Below are positions 1 to 9,190 of a stretch of DNA of 64,000 bases, in pieces. The translations under genes and the position numbers were made by a program. Position 1 is the first letter of the stretch. Every line of letters starts with the position of its first letter. This stretch comes from Ewingella americana. Lineage in GTDB: Bacteria; Pseudomonadota; Gammaproteobacteria; Enterobacterales; Enterobacteriaceae. The notes beneath the pieces are model-generated. The model saw nothing but the letters and a program-made list of their open reading frames with translations. It searched no databases and was not told the DNA's origin. Location: positions 372,001 through 436,000 of the forward strand of contig NZ_RCZD01000003.1 in the NCBI RefSeq assembly GCF_006438725.1. Direction: 5' to 3'.

Positions 1-1099
1 TGAAGACGAAGGGAATGATCAGCGTCCCCAGCACGAACTGACGGATGGTGCGCCCGCGTGAAATACGCGCCAGGAACAGGCCGACAAACGGTGACCATGC
101 CACCCACCAGGCCCAGAAGAACAGGGTCCAGCTGTTCATCCATTCAGTCGGACGGTCAAAGGCAAAGGTGTTGAGCGTCATGCCCATAAAGCGGTTGATG
201 TAATCGCCAATGTTCAGCACCAGCGCATTGAGCAGGAACTCGGTATTGCCGAAGAACAGCAGAAACAGGATCAACCCCAGCGCCAGCAGCACGTTCAGCT
301 CTGACAGAATACGGATGCCTTTATTGACGCCGGAAGTGACGGAGATCGTCGCCATCACCACCGAGAGCAAAATCAGCGACGCCTGTACCGTCAGGTTTTC
401 CGGGATTTGGAACAGCACCTTCAGGCCGTAATTGAGCTGCACCACACCGATACCGAGCGTGGTGGCGATACCAAAAATGGTCCCAACCACGGCGGCAATA
501 TCCACCGTGTGGCCGATTGGGCCATAAATGCGTTTGCCGAAAATCGGGTAGAGCGCTGAGCGGATGGTCAGCGGCAGATTATAACGGTAGCTGAAGTAAG
601 CCAGCGCGATGCCCATCAGGGCGTACATCGCCCAGCCGGTTAACCCGTAGTGGAACAGCGTCCAGGTCATGGCCTGGCGGGCGGCTTCCAGCGTCTGGCC
701 CTGGCCTTCCGGCGGCAACATATATTGCGTTACCGGTTCGGCGACGGAGAAGAACATCAAATCGATGCCAATCCCGGCGGCGAACAACATAGCAGCCCAA
801 CTCATCATGCTGAATTCGGGTTTGGATTGTTCAGGGCCGAGTTTGATCGAGCCGAAGCGCGAGCAGGCAATGAACACTACAAACACGATGTACAGCGTAG
901 CAGCCAGCATGTAATACCAGCCAAAAGTCGCGGAGACCCAATTCAGCGAGTGGCTGAGCCATTTCCCCGACAGTTCAGTGTAGAAAATAGACATCAGCGT
1001 GAACGCCAGAATTAACCCTGCGGAAGTGAAAAACACCACCTTGTTGAGTTCGTCACGTGGTTTATCGGACAGTTTGTCAGTCTTATCGACAGCAGCCAT
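1..1099 (-). CDS. betT: High-affinity choline transporter BetT, BCCT family (3' end outside window)
   Basis: Imports choline across the inner membrane for conversion to glycine betaine, an osmoprotectant. The visible part is about 366 N-terminal residues, starting MAAVDKTDKL at the ATG ending at 1099. It carries the BCCT-type run of membrane helices, including the segments AAGIGIDLMFFSVAEP and FFWAWWVAWSPFVGLFLAR, which match the E. coli BetT type from memory. The C-terminal part, including the cytoplasmic osmosensing tail of long BetT proteins, lies beyond the window. It is divergent from betIBA across a 225-bp region holding a perfect palindrome, so the two units are probably co-regulated by BetI. 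Confidence 0.95.
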   Translation of the reverse strand, partial: MAAVDKTDKLSDKPRDELNKVVFFTSAGLILAFTLMSIFYTELSGKWLSHSLNWVSATFGWYYMLAATLYIVFVVFIACSRFGSIKLGPEQSKPEFSMMSWAAMLFAAGIGIDLMFFSVAEPVTQYMLPPEGQGQTLEAARQAMTWTLFHYGLTGWAMYALMGIALAYFSYRYNLPLTIRSALYPIFGKRIYGPIGHTVDIAAVVGTIFGIATTLGIGVVQLNYGLKVLFQIPENLTVQASLILLSVVMATISVTSGVNKGIRILSELNVLLALGLILFLLFFGNTEFLLNALVLNIGDYINRFMGMTLNTFAFDRPTEWMNSWTLFFWAWWVAWSPFVGLFLARISRGRTIRQFVLGTLIIPFVF

Positions 1100-1205
1100 C
1101 GTATCCCCTGTTATTTGAATTATTAACTTATTTTCAATGAATTAGAGCAAATACCAATGCATTTTTGATACAAATCACTAACGTATTGGTAATAAAATAT
1201 ATGCA

Positions 1206-1231
1206 TTTTTGATTGAACGTTCAATCAAAAA
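1206..1231. promoter_or_regulatory. Perfect 26-bp palindrome between betT and betI, probable BetI operator
   Basis: The core GATTGAACGTTCAATC is a perfect inverted repeat centred between 1218 and 1219, extended by five Ts on the left and five As on the right. It lies in the divergent betT-betI promoter region. TetR-family BetI represses both units from a dyad at this place in E. coli, so operator function is inferred from symmetry and position. Confidence 0.75.
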
Positions 1232-1324
1232 AAAGTTAAATAGAGTCAGCAACAAGGTTAAGAACGCCCGAAATCATGGTTAAAAAATGGTATTCGGAAG
1301 ACCTATTTTTCAGGAGTCGGACCC

Positions 1325-1924
1325 ATGCCCAAAGTAGGAATGCAGCCCATCAGACGGCAGCAATTGATTGAGGCAACACTGGCGGCAGTCAACGAAGTGG
1401 GGATGCATGAAGCCTCCATTTCTCAAATTGCCCGCCGCGCTGGCGTCTCCAACGGCATCATCAGTCATTACTTTCGTGACAAGAATGGATTGCTGGAGGC
1501 CACCATGCGTTATCTGCTCAGTCATCTGGGGGAGGGGGTTCAGGAACGGCTGTCACGGCTTGACGACAACGCCCCGACGGCGCGGCTGCATGCCATCGCC
1601 GAAGCCAATTTCGACGACAGCCAGACCAACAGCGCGGCGATGAAAACCTGGCTGGCTTTCTGGGCCAGCAGCATGCATCACCCGCAGTTGCATCGCCTGC
1701 AACAGGTGAACAGCCGCCGACTCTATTCAAATTTATGTTCTGAGTTCAGGCGATTTCTGCCTAAAGAGGCGGCGCGTTTGGCCGCCAAAGGGATGGCCGG
1801 GCTGATTGATGGCCTGTGGTTACGGGCGGCGCTCAGCGGCAAAGCCTTCAACCGTGATGAAGCGTTACAGATAACGTATCGCTTTATTGAGTCACAAATT
1901 TCGCAGACCCGCCCGACTGCCTGA
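1325..1924 (+). CDS. betI: TetR-family repressor BetI
   Basis: Choline-responsive repressor of the bet genes, 199 residues, close to the roughly 195 of the family. An N-terminal TetR helix-turn-helix is visible around residues 30-55 ([18 protein letters not shown]). The C-terminal two thirds is the helical ligand-binding and dimer domain. The ATG at 1325 follows a CAGGAG ribosome site. It is the first gene of betIBA, with 33 bp to betB. Confidence 0.95.
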   Translation: MPKVGMQPIRRQQLIEATLAAVNEVGMHEASISQIARRAGVSNGIISHYFRDKNGLLEATMRYLLSHLGEGVQERLSRLDDNAPTARLHAIAEANFDDSQTNSAAMKTWLAFWASSMHHPQLHRLQQVNSRRLYSNLCSEFRRFLPKEAARLAAKGMAGLIDGLWLRAALSGKAFNRDEALQITYRFIESQISQTRPTA

Positions 1925-1957
1925 ATTCAGACCGCACCGACCGAGGAGAACAGCATC

Positions 1958-3430
1958 ATGTCACGCTATGGCACCCAAAAACTGTATATCGATGGACGTT
2001 ATCAGGAAAGCACCGGCAACGAGACGTTTGATGCCATCAACCCGGCCAATGGCGAAGTGATTGCCACACTGCCAAACGCCACCGCCGAAGACGTGGATTT
2101 AGCCGTCAGCGCTGCGCGTCAGGGCCAGAAGGTCTGGGCGGCAATGACCGCTATGCAGCGCTCGCGCATTTTGCGCCGCGCGGTGGATATTCTGCGTGAA
2201 CGCAACGACGAACTGGCCGCCATAGAAACGGCCGACACCGGCAAGCCCCTGTCTGAAACAACGGCGGTAGACATTGTCACCGGCGCGGACGTACTGGAGT
2301 ATTACGCGGGGCTGATTCCGGCTCTCGAAGGCCAGCAAATCCCGCTGCGCGACTCTGCGTTTGTTTACACCCGCCGTGAGCCGCTCGGCGTCGTCGCCGG
2401 TATCGGTGCATGGAACTACCCGATTCAGATAGCCCTGTGGAAATCCGCGCCTGCGCTGGCGGCGGGTAACGCCATGATTTTCAAACCGAGTGAAGTCACC
2501 TCGCTGACTGCGCTGAAACTGGCCGAGATTTACACCGACGCGGGCGTGCCGGATGGCGTGTTCAGCGTAGTGACCGGTAGCGGCGCCAGTGTCGGGCAGG
2601 CACTGACTGACCATCCGCACATCGCTAAAATCTCCTTCACCGGCGGTGTCACCACCGGCAAGAAAGTGATGGCCAGCGCCTCAGCCTCGACCCTGAAAGA
2701 GGTCACCATGGAGCTCGGCGGTAAATCCCCGCTGATTATCTTCCCGGACGCCAATCTGGATAAAGCCGCTGACATCGCCATGATGGCCAACTTCTACAGC
2801 TCCGGCCAGGTCTGCACCAACGGCACCCGCGTCTTTGTGCCAAAAGCGCTTCAGGCCGGGTTCGAGGCCAAAATCCTTGAACGTGTTCAGCGCATCCGTT
2901 TGGGTGATCCGACCGACGAGAACGTCAACTTCGGCCCGCTGGTGAGCTTCGGACATATGGAATCCGTGCTGCGCTATATCGAAAGCGGCAAGAGTGAAGG
3001 TGCCCGTCTGCTGGCCGGTGGCGACCGTATTATTGTTGGTGACTATGCCAAAGGCGCTTATGTCGCGCCGACGGTTTTCACCGACTGCCGCGATGACATG
3101 ACCATCGTGCGCGAAGAGATCTTCGGGCCGGTGATGAGCATTCTGACTTATGAGAGCGAAGATGAAGTGGTGCGCCGCGCCAACAATACCGAATACGGTC
3201 TGGCCGCCGGGCTGGTGACGCAGGACCTGAACACTGCGCACCGCGTGATCCATCAGATGGAAGCCGGCATTTGCTGGATCAACACCTGGGGCGAATCTGA
3301 CGCCGCCATGCCGGTCGGGGGCTATAAGCACTCCGGCGTCGGCCGCGAGAACGGCATCAGCACCCTCGAGCATTACACACAAGTGAAATCCGTGCAGGTT
3401 GAGCTGGGCGAATTCAGTTCGGTCTTTTAA
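1958..3430 (+). CDS. betB: Betaine aldehyde dehydrogenase BetB
   Basis: Oxidises betaine aldehyde to glycine betaine with NAD(P)+ in the cytoplasm, the second step of the choline pathway. At 490 residues it is full length for BetB. The aldehyde dehydrogenase active site is intact: the general-base glutamate is E252 in [10 protein letters not shown] and the catalytic cysteine is C286 in [11 protein letters not shown]. The start has a GAGGAG ribosome site. It sits between betI and betA, with 25 bp to betA, so it is translated from the same message. Confidence 0.97.
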   Translation: MSRYGTQKLYIDGRYQESTGNETFDAINPANGEVIATLPNATAEDVDLAVSAARQGQKVWAAMTAMQRSRILRRAVDILRERNDELAAIETADTGKPLSETTAVDIVTGADVLEYYAGLIPALEGQQIPLRDSAFVYTRREPLGVVAGIGAWNYPIQIALWKSAPALAAGNAMIFKPSEVTSLTALKLAEIYTDAGVPDGVFSVVTGSGASVGQALTDHPHIAKISFTGGVTTGKKVMASASASTLKEVTMELGGKSPLIIFPDANLDKAADIAMMANFYSSGQVCTNGTRVFVPKALQAGFEAKILERVQRIRLGDPTDENVNFGPLVSFGHMESVLRYIESGKSEGARLLAGGDRIIVGDYAKGAYVAPTVFTDCRDDMTIVREEIFGPVMSILTYESEDEVVRRANNTEYGLAAGLVTQDLNTAHRVIHQMEAGICWINTWGESDAAMPVGGYKHSGVGRENGISTLEHYTQVKSVQVELGEFSSVF

Positions 3431-3455
3431 TCCGCCTTCCGCATAGGAGAAATCA

Positions 3456-5132
3456 ATGGATTACGATTACATCATTATTGGTGCCGGTTCTGCCGGCAAC
3501 GTATTAGCCACCCGCTTAACCGAAGACAGCGACGTCAGCGTACTGCTGCTCGAGGCCGGTGGGCCCGACTACCGGATGGATTTCCGCACCCAGATGCCTG
3601 CGGCGCTGGCCTTCCCGTTGCAGGGAAAACGCTATAACTGGGCGTATGAAACCGACCCGGAACCGTACATGAATAACCGCCGCATGGAATGCGGGCGCGG
3701 CAAAGGGCTGGGCGGCTCGTCACTGATCAACGGCATGTGCTACATCCGTGGTAATGCGCTGGACTTCGACAACTGGGCCACCGCGCCGGGTCTGGAAGAC
3801 TGGAGCTATCTCGACTGCCTGCCGTATTTCCGTAAAGCGGAAACCCGCGACATCGGCCCGAATGATTTCCACGGTGGTGATGGGCCGGTGAGCGTTGCCA
3901 CGCCAAAGAACGGCAACAATCCGCTGTTCCACGCAATGGTGGAAGCGGGCGTACAGGCCGGATATCCGCGCACCGATGACCTTAACGGCTATCAGCAGGA
4001 AGGCTTCGGCCCGATGGATCGCACGGTGACGCCGAAAGGACGCCGCGCCAGCACTGCCCGTGGTTATCTGGATCAGGCTAAACCGCGCGCCAATCTGACC
4101 ATTGTGACGCACGCGCTGACTGACAAAATCCTGTTCGAAGGGAAACGCGCCGTCGGCGTCAGCTATTTTAAAGGCGACGAATACAACGCTAAAACCGCCC
4201 ATGCCAAACGCGAAGTGTTGCTGTGCAGCGGCGCGATTGCCTCGCCGCAGATTTTGCAACGCTCCGGCGTCGGTCCGGCGGAGCTGTTGAATGGTCTGGA
4301 TATTCCCGTCGTGCATGACCTGCCGGGGGTCGGTGAAAACCTGCAGGACCACCTGGAGATGTATCTTCAGTACAGTTGCACCCAGCCGGTGTCGCTCTAT
4401 CCGGCGTTGAAGTGGTTTAATCAGCCGAAAATTGGTGCCGAATGGCTGTTCAACGGCACCGGCGTCGGTGCCAGTAACCAGTTCGAAGCGGGCGGATTTA
4501 TCCGCAGCCGCGAAGAGTTTGCGTGGCCGAATATTCAGTATCACTTCCTGCCGGTGGCAATTAATTACAACGGCAGCAATGCGGTGAATGAGCACGGGTT
4601 CCAGGCCCACGTGGGCTCGATGCGTTCCCCCAGCCGTGGCCGTGTGCAGGTGAAATCGAAAGATCCGCGCCAGCATCCGAGCATCCTGTTTAACTATATG
4701 TCCAGCGAGCAGGACTGGCATGAGTTCCGCGATGCTATCCGTATCACCCGTGAAATCATGGCGCAACCGGCGCTGGACCCGTATCGCGGGCGTGAAATCA
4801 GCCCCGGCGCAGAGGTGCAGACTGATGAACAGCTGGATGCCTTTATCCGCGAGCACGGCGAAACCGCTTTCCACCCGTCTTGTTCATGCAAAATGGGCAG
4901 CGATGAGATGGCGGTCGTCGACGGGCAGGGTCGTGTACACGGCATGCAGGGCCTGCGCGTCATAGACGCCTCGATCATGCCGCAAATCATTACCGGTAAC
5001 CTGAACGCGACCACCATCATGATCGCCGAGAAAATTGCCGATAAGATCCGTGGCCGTGCACCACTGCCGAAAAGTACTACGGAGTATTTTGTAGCGGGTG
5101 ATGCGCCCGTAAGGAATCACCTTCGTTCTTGA
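3456..5132 (+). CDS. betA: Choline dehydrogenase BetA (GMC oxidoreductase)
   Basis: FAD-dependent, membrane-associated enzyme that oxidises choline to betaine aldehyde and can carry on to glycine betaine. The FAD-binding Rossmann motif is at the N-terminus ([16 protein letters not shown]). GMC signatures are at about residues 80-100 ([18 protein letters not shown]) and 255-270 ([16 protein letters not shown]). The active-site histidine lies in the C-terminal HPSCSCKMG. It is 558 residues against about 556 in E. coli. The last residues (NHLRS and the TGA stop) fall inside the left arm of an ERIC repeat, so the native C-terminus seems to have been replaced by repeat-derived codons. Confidence 0.96.
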   Translation: MDYDYIIIGAGSAGNVLATRLTEDSDVSVLLLEAGGPDYRMDFRTQMPAALAFPLQGKRYNWAYETDPEPYMNNRRMECGRGKGLGGSSLINGMCYIRGNALDFDNWATAPGLEDWSYLDCLPYFRKAETRDIGPNDFHGGDGPVSVATPKNGNNPLFHAMVEAGVQAGYPRTDDLNGYQQEGFGPMDRTVTPKGRRASTARGYLDQAKPRANLTIVTHALTDKILFEGKRAVGVSYFKGDEYNAKTAHAKREVLLCSGAIASPQILQRSGVGPAELLNGLDIPVVHDLPGVGENLQDHLEMYLQYSCTQPVSLYPALKWFNQPKIGAEWLFNGTGVGASNQFEAGGFIRSREEFAWPNIQYHFLPVAINYNGSNAVNEHGFQAHVGSMRSPSRGRVQVKSKDPRQHPSILFNYMSSEQDWHEFRDAIRITREIMAQPALDPYRGREISPGAEVQTDEQLDAFIREHGETAFHPSCSCKMGSDEMAVVDGQGRVHGMQGLRVIDASIMPQIITGNLNATTIMIAEKIADKIRGRAPLPKSTTEYFVAGDAPVRNHLRS

Positions 5133-5241
5133 AGCCGCAGCGGCGTTGGCTGCGTTCGGTAACCCGAATCACTTACTTGAGTCAGCGCATCGGGATTGCC
5201 TCGCTTGTCGCCTTGCTGCAACTCCAATTACTTGGTTATAG
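5113..5241. repeat. ERIC (enterobacterial repetitive intergenic consensus) element, diverged
   Basis: It shares the imperfect palindromic layout of the copies at 22677 and 25957: GCGTTGGCTGCG, then CACTTACTTGAGT near the centre, then TCGGGATTGCCTC and the terminal TGCAACTC. Its left end overlaps the last codons and stop of betA. The outer TATACCC-type tips are degraded. Confidence 0.8.
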
Positions 5242-5290
5242 ATATATTTTCTACGTGAATATTTTCCCCTTAATATAATCAGGGCATGAT

Positions 5291-5326
5291 AAAAAGAGAT
5301 AATCTTCGGGTTATCTCTTTTTTTTT
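5291..5326. terminator. Rho-independent terminator downstream of bet operon
   Basis: A 12-bp perfect stem (AAAAAGAGATAA paired with TTATCTCTTTTT) encloses the loop TCTTCGGG and runs into a T tract. It ends 41 bp before the elaA start and separates betIBA and the ERIC element from elaA. Confidence 0.85.
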
Positions 5327-5367
5327 GCCGCCGTTTGGCGACCAGTTGGACACAGACAGGAAAACTT

Positions 5368-5826
5368 ATGACCGATACAAAAAACGACATCGTCTGGCAG
5401 GACTCACACCACAGCAAGCTTAGCGCCGCCCAGCTTTACGCCATTCTGGCCCTGCGCAGTGAAGTGTTTGTGGTCGAACAGAACTGTGTTTATCAGGACC
5501 TCGATGGCCGGGACCTCATCGGCGAGAACCGCCACGTGATTGGCTGGCAAAACGGCGTGCCAGTGGCCTATCTGCGCATCCTCGATCTGGACGGTGAAGT
5601 GGCGATTGGTCGGGTGATCATCGCCCCTGCGGCACGGGGGTTGAAACTGGGTTACCAACTGATGGAAAGGGCGCTCGCCTCCTGCAAAAAACACTGGCCT
5701 GAGGCGCAGGTTATTCTTTCCGCCCAGGCACATTTGCAGAAATTTTATGGCAGTTTAGGTTTCGTGGCTTACACCGATATTTATGACGAAGACGGTATTC
5801 CGCACATCAGTATGCGTCTGGAATAG
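5368..5826 (+). CDS. elaA: GNAT-family N-acetyltransferase ElaA
   Basis: Predicted acetyl-CoA-dependent N-acetyltransferase of the ElaA family; its substrate is not established. It has 152 residues, like E. coli ElaA. The family fold shows as RSEVFVVEQNCVYQDLDG near residues 30-45 and the acetyl-CoA loop region GRVIIAPAARGLKLGYQLM near residues 85-105. I chose the ATG at 5368, preceded by ACAGGAAAACTT, over an upstream in-frame ATG at 5335 because the latter begins next to the terminator hairpin and has no ribosome site. It converges with the AraC-type gene 4 bp away. Confidence 0.9.
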   Translation: MTDTKNDIVWQDSHHSKLSAAQLYAILALRSEVFVVEQNCVYQDLDGRDLIGENRHVIGWQNGVPVAYLRILDLDGEVAIGRVIIAPAARGLKLGYQLMERALASCKKHWPEAQVILSAQAHLQKFYGSLGFVAYTDIYDEDGIPHISMRLE

Positions 5827-5830
5827 GTCT

Positions 5831-6217
5831 TTACGCCGATTTTTGGTGAATGAGATGCAGGGGTGGTGCGACTTCCAGTTTGATATCGGGATTTTGACGG
5901 AATTCATACGGCGTGATGTTAAAACGTTTGCGGAACATATAGGTGAAATGCGACTGCGAGCCGAAGCCGAAATCCATGGCGATATCAAAAATCGAGGTGT
6001 CACTGCTGCTCAGCTGATACACCGCGCTGGCCAGACGACGCTCACGGATATACTTGCCCAGAGAGATGCCGGTCGACTCTTTGAACAATTTTTGCATGTG
6101 CCAAAGCGAATAGCCTGAATACTCGGCTAATTCTTCAAGGTGGATGACGCGCCCAAGATGGCCTTCAATCCATTTGCTGAGTGCGCAGACGATAGTGAGA
6201 TGAATGTCCTGAGCCAT
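5831..6217 (-). CDS. Small AraC-family transcriptional regulator (MarA/SoxS/TetD-like)
   Basis: Stand-alone DNA-binding AraC/XylS domain of about 128 residues, without a sensory domain. Two helix-turn-helix units are visible: LEELAEYSGYSLWHMQKLFKE and IFDIAMDFGFGSQSHFTYMFRK. This is the architecture of MarA, SoxS, Rob and TetD, which act by being made rather than by binding a ligand. The start is unsure. ATG at 6217 gives the family length, while an in-frame TTG at 6295 would add 26 residues; neither has a strong ribosome site. I cannot assign it to marA, soxS or ramA. Confidence 0.8.
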   Translation of the reverse strand: MAQDIHLTIVCALSKWIEGHLGRVIHLEELAEYSGYSLWHMQKLFKESTGISLGKYIRERRLASAVYQLSSSDTSIFDIAMDFGFGSQSHFTYMFRKRFNITPYEFRQNPDIKLEVAPPLHLIHQKSA

Positions 6218-6408
6218 AACCAGTCTGTGTTGATGTTCAATAAGGCTATTATACACAACTTCATCGCGATGACGCAGGATGGGAGAGGATAGCAAAGCAG
6301 ACGTTCTGGCAGAAAACCCTTATAAATTCAGGGATAAGCCGTGCAGCGGCTAAGAATTAAGCGGCCCGATGACGGTTGTTACCATAACAGTGTCGTACGG
6401 GCCAGCGT

Positions 6409-6516
6409 TTAGCGCAGCAAGATCCAGTGGATGAACCGGGCGATAACATCGTCGATGATCACTATTGCGATAAGAATAGCGATAATGATCAGGATGAATC
6501 GTTTACCTGTAGGCAA
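6409..6516 (-). CDS. Tiny hydrophobic protein (35 aa), candidate
   Basis: Unrecognised. From a TTG start at 6516 with AGAGA upstream it reads MPTGKRF followed by an unbroken hydrophobic helix (ILIIIAILIAIVII), then DDVIARFIHW and a basic end: a typical single-pass membrane microprotein. It is in the same frame as, and 33 bp downstream of, the tiny ORF at 6550-6639, and both open with a KR-plus-hydrophobic pattern. The start codon is uncertain, and conservation is needed to call it a gene. Confidence 0.4.
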   Translation of the reverse strand: MPTGKRFILIIIAILIAIVIIDDVIARFIHWILLR

Positions 6517-6549
6517 AATCAGTTCTCTCTGGAAAGTCTCAACGTCCCG

Positions 6550-6639
6550 TTACCAGGGACCGGTACCTTGCATGTTCAATGCAACAACGGCCGTACACAC
6601 GACAATAAAAATGATAAATACGATCAAAAGGCGTTTCAT
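6550..6639 (-). CDS. Tiny hydrophobic protein (29 aa), candidate
   Basis: Unrecognised. The ATG at 6639 is preceded by GACAGGTATA, a usable ribosome site. The product begins MKRLLIVFIIFIVVCTAVVA and ends LNMQGTGPW: a short basic N-terminus, one membrane helix and a short tail. The size and form resemble known enterobacterial membrane microproteins, but I cannot name a family. It lies upstream of, and in frame with, the second tiny ORF at 6409-6516. Confidence 0.5.
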   Translation of the reverse strand: MKRLLIVFIIFIVVCTAVVALNMQGTGPW

Positions 6640-6751
6640 TATACCTGTCCGGGAGCCGAAGCTCTCTCATTCCCAAACTAACACCACGGTGGGCGAAACA
6701 AGCGGTAGTTAATCAGATTGGGGAGAGAAATCCAGTCTGACGGCAAAAAAA

Positions 6752-8518
6752 TTACTCTGCCGCCGCACTGCGCCTGACCAGATTCGTCTTCTGCCCGTTT
6801 TTAATGATGGTATCCGGTGGTGCTTCTGGCACCAGCGCATCCGGGGCAATATTCATATGATTGAGTACCTGAGCCATAATCTGGCCGAATATCGGCCCGG
6901 CAACCGAGCCACCGAAGTGTTTGCCCGCTTGCGGATTGTTGACCATCACCACTAACGCAATGCGCGGATTACTGGCCGGTGCGACACCTGCCGTGTAGTT
7001 GATATAACCACCGTCATATTTGCCGCTGGCCCCCATTTTTTCTGCCGTACCGGTTTTGATCGCCAGACGGTAGCCGGGAACGGCGGCACTGAGGCCCGAA
7101 CCGCCGGGCAGGGCATCACTCTCCATCATATGCACTACGGTCTGCACCACGTCCTGAGACATCACGCGGGTCCCGAGCACCGGTGGCGTGACTTTGGTGA
7201 TCGACAGCGGGCGGTAGATGCCCAGTGCGCCGATGGTGGCGTATTCACGGGCAATTTGCAGCGGTGTTACGCGCAAACCGTAGCCGAAAGAAAAGGTGGC
7301 GCGTTCGATGTCGGCCCAGCGCTCACGGTGCAACGGGAAATAACCGCTGCTTTCGCCGCCGATCCCGAGATCGGTAGGTTTGCCGAGTCCAAAAGACTGA
7401 TACAGCTGCACCAGCACCTGCGCAGGCATCGCCAAAGCAATGTGCGACACCGCGATGTCACTGGATTTTTGCAACACGCCGGTAATGGTTAACGCAGACC
7501 AGTGGCCAACGTCTTTAATCAGGTGCCCGTTGACGCTGTACGGATGCGTATCGAGCACCGAGTCAGGGCGGATCATCCGGCGTGCCAGACCGGCCATCAC
7601 TACCAGCGGCTTGACCGTCGAGCCTGGCTCGAAGCTGTCACTGATCGCCACGTTGCGCATGTCTTTTGGCTGCACACCGACGTAGTTATTTGGGTTGTAG
7701 GATGGATAGGAGGCCATGCCGAGGATCTCGCCGGTATTTACGTCAACCAGCACGGCCGCACCTGAATCTGCCTGGTTGAGCATGACGCCAGCACGCAGGC
7801 GTGAATACATCACGTACTGCATATAACTGTCGATGCTCAGATTCACCGTTGGTGGCTGTTGCGGCGGCACTTCTTTCAGGATACCGATCACATTACCGTG
7901 CCCATCCTGACGGTATTCCCGCATGCCCGGTTTGCCTTCCAGCAGAGTATTGAACCCTTTCTCTATGCCGTTCAGCCCTTCGTTATCGGTACCGACGATA
8001 CCGACCAGATTGGCTGCGGCTTCGCTCATCGGATAGTAACGGCTGTCGTCGTGCTGGCTGCTGATCCCCCCCAGATGCAACTCCGCGATATCATTGGCGA
8101 TGCCCTGTTCGACTTTACGCCCAAGGTAGACAAAACGGCGTTGCGGATCGCTGGTGATGATTTGCTGTAATTGCGACAGCGGCATATTCAGCGCCGAAGC
8201 GAGATATTGCCATTTTGGGCTGTTCAGGTCGCTGTGCAGTTGCAGAACGCGGAAAGGGTCGGCGATGATATCTTTTGACGCGACGCTGAGCGCCAGCGGG
8301 TGGCCGTTACGGTCAGCAATGGTGCCGCGATCGGCCGGGATCACCGTGGAGCGCAATGAACGTTGATCCGCCTGACGTTCGAGCATCGGGCGGTTGAGCA
8401 GTTGCAAATAGCCTACGCGGGCCAGCAAAAAAACCATGCAACAGACGATGCCAAGACAGATCAGGGCAAAGCGTTTGGAATAAAAATGGGGTTGTGCATT
8501 GGCTTTTTTCGAGGACAT
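6752..8518 (-). CDS. FtsI/PBP3-type peptidoglycan transpeptidase, paralogue outside the dcw cluster
   Basis: Class B penicillin-binding protein that would cross-link septal peptidoglycan. At 588 residues it has the length of FtsI. There is an N-terminal membrane anchor (about residues 15-35), the class B motif RGTIADRNG at 64-72, then the transpeptidase domain with SxxK at S300-K303 (PGSTVKPL) and KTG at 488-490. The SxN motif reads SSD (352-354) rather than SSN as in E. coli FtsI. Its neighbours are not division genes, so this is most likely a second copy, comparable to the Salmonella PBP3-SAL paralogue used for division at acid pH. That assignment is inference. Confidence 0.88.
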   Translation of the reverse strand: MSSKKANAQPHFYSKRFALICLGIVCCMVFLLARVGYLQLLNRPMLERQADQRSLRSTVIPADRGTIADRNGHPLALSVASKDIIADPFRVLQLHSDLNSPKWQYLASALNMPLSQLQQIITSDPQRRFVYLGRKVEQGIANDIAELHLGGISSQHDDSRYYPMSEAAANLVGIVGTDNEGLNGIEKGFNTLLEGKPGMREYRQDGHGNVIGILKEVPPQQPPTVNLSIDSYMQYVMYSRLRAGVMLNQADSGAAVLVDVNTGEILGMASYPSYNPNNYVGVQPKDMRNVAISDSFEPGSTVKPLVVMAGLARRMIRPDSVLDTHPYSVNGHLIKDVGHWSALTITGVLQKSSDIAVSHIALAMPAQVLVQLYQSFGLGKPTDLGIGGESSGYFPLHRERWADIERATFSFGYGLRVTPLQIAREYATIGALGIYRPLSITKVTPPVLGTRVMSQDVVQTVVHMMESDALPGGSGLSAAVPGYRLAIKTGTAEKMGASGKYDGGYINYTAGVAPASNPRIALVVMVNNPQAGKHFGGSVAGPIFGQIMAQVLNHMNIAPDALVPEAPPDTIIKNGQKTNLVRRSAAAE

Positions 8519-8707
8519 GGTTGTTTCGCAAAGTCGTTAACGCTGATGTTGCCAAAGAATGAACAGCCCGAGGGTGCAAAACGCTTAATAAACCAGCACA
8601 AACCCGGGATTCATCATTCTGATTGATAATGAATTTTGTATCAGGCTCATCTTATAATAAGCCATTGCCGGGTTATGTTTAATTCAGTTGCGCTTTGTAA
8701 GTAACCG

Positions 8708-8959
8708 TTACTCTACCGACAACCACTCATCGGCTTCCTCGAACATCTCTTCCAGCATCTGGTTAAGATGAGAGCGCTCCTGTTTACTGGCGCCAGAGGT
8801 ATTGAGGCCGTTTGCCTGCATGGGTTTTACTTTGACTTCGGCATCAGGAAACAGGCGGTGGACGCGTTTGGTCAGCTCAGCCTTAATTTTGTCGCTGGCG
8901 TCGGGGATCCCGGCCACATTGCGTTTGTCATAAACCAGTTCAACCAGCATTACCTTCAT
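8708..8959 (-). CDS. DinI-family DNA-damage-response protein
   Basis: 83-residue member of the DinI family, small acidic proteins that bind and modulate RecA filaments. The C-terminal helix is acidic (MLEEMFEEADEWLSVE) and matches the tail of E. coli DinI in pattern, as does the central segment NGLNTSGASKQERSHL. A CTG-N10-CAG LexA box lies 55 bp upstream of the start, which fits SOS control. Overall identity to DinI looks low, so it may be a DinI-like paralogue (ImpC/MsgA type). Confidence 0.8.
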   Translation of the reverse strand: MKVMLVELVYDKRNVAGIPDASDKIKAELTKRVHRLFPDAEVKVKPMQANGLNTSGASKQERSHLNQMLEEMFEEADEWLSVE

Positions 8960-9013
8960 CCTTCACGTTACCCGCGACATTAGCCGCTGCGGCACATCTG
9001 TCGTTAAAATTAG

Positions 9014-9029
9014 CTGGCTAAATATACAG
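9014..9029. promoter_or_regulatory. LexA (SOS) box
   Basis: CTGGCTAAATATACAG keeps both CTG and CAG arms with a 10-bp AT-rich spacer, close to the enterobacterial consensus. It is 55 bp upstream of the DinI-family start on the minus strand and 161 bp upstream of scsA on the plus strand. The DinI-like gene is the likely target. Confidence 0.75.
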
Positions 9030-9190
9030 TAATAATCCAATGTGATTCAACCGTTTTTATGTCCTGCACTGGAATGCCATTCACGTTTCTCAGCGTAAAT
9101 TCATGTAATACGCCATACATAGCTATTGTGAATGTTTTGTTGGAAGTTAGAATAGCCGCGGCACTTCATGATGAAGGCTATAAGGGAGTA

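Noticed and set aside
3720-4874. 384-codon open frame antisense to betA
   Set aside because: High-GC shadow of a clear BetA coding frame; no ribosome site, no domain, and the sense frame carries all GMC motifs.
6427-6712. Plus-strand ORFs of 84 and 93 codons
   Set aside because: Low-complexity polar sequences overlapping each other; the minus strand of the same DNA encodes two coherent hydrophobic peptides, which explains them better.
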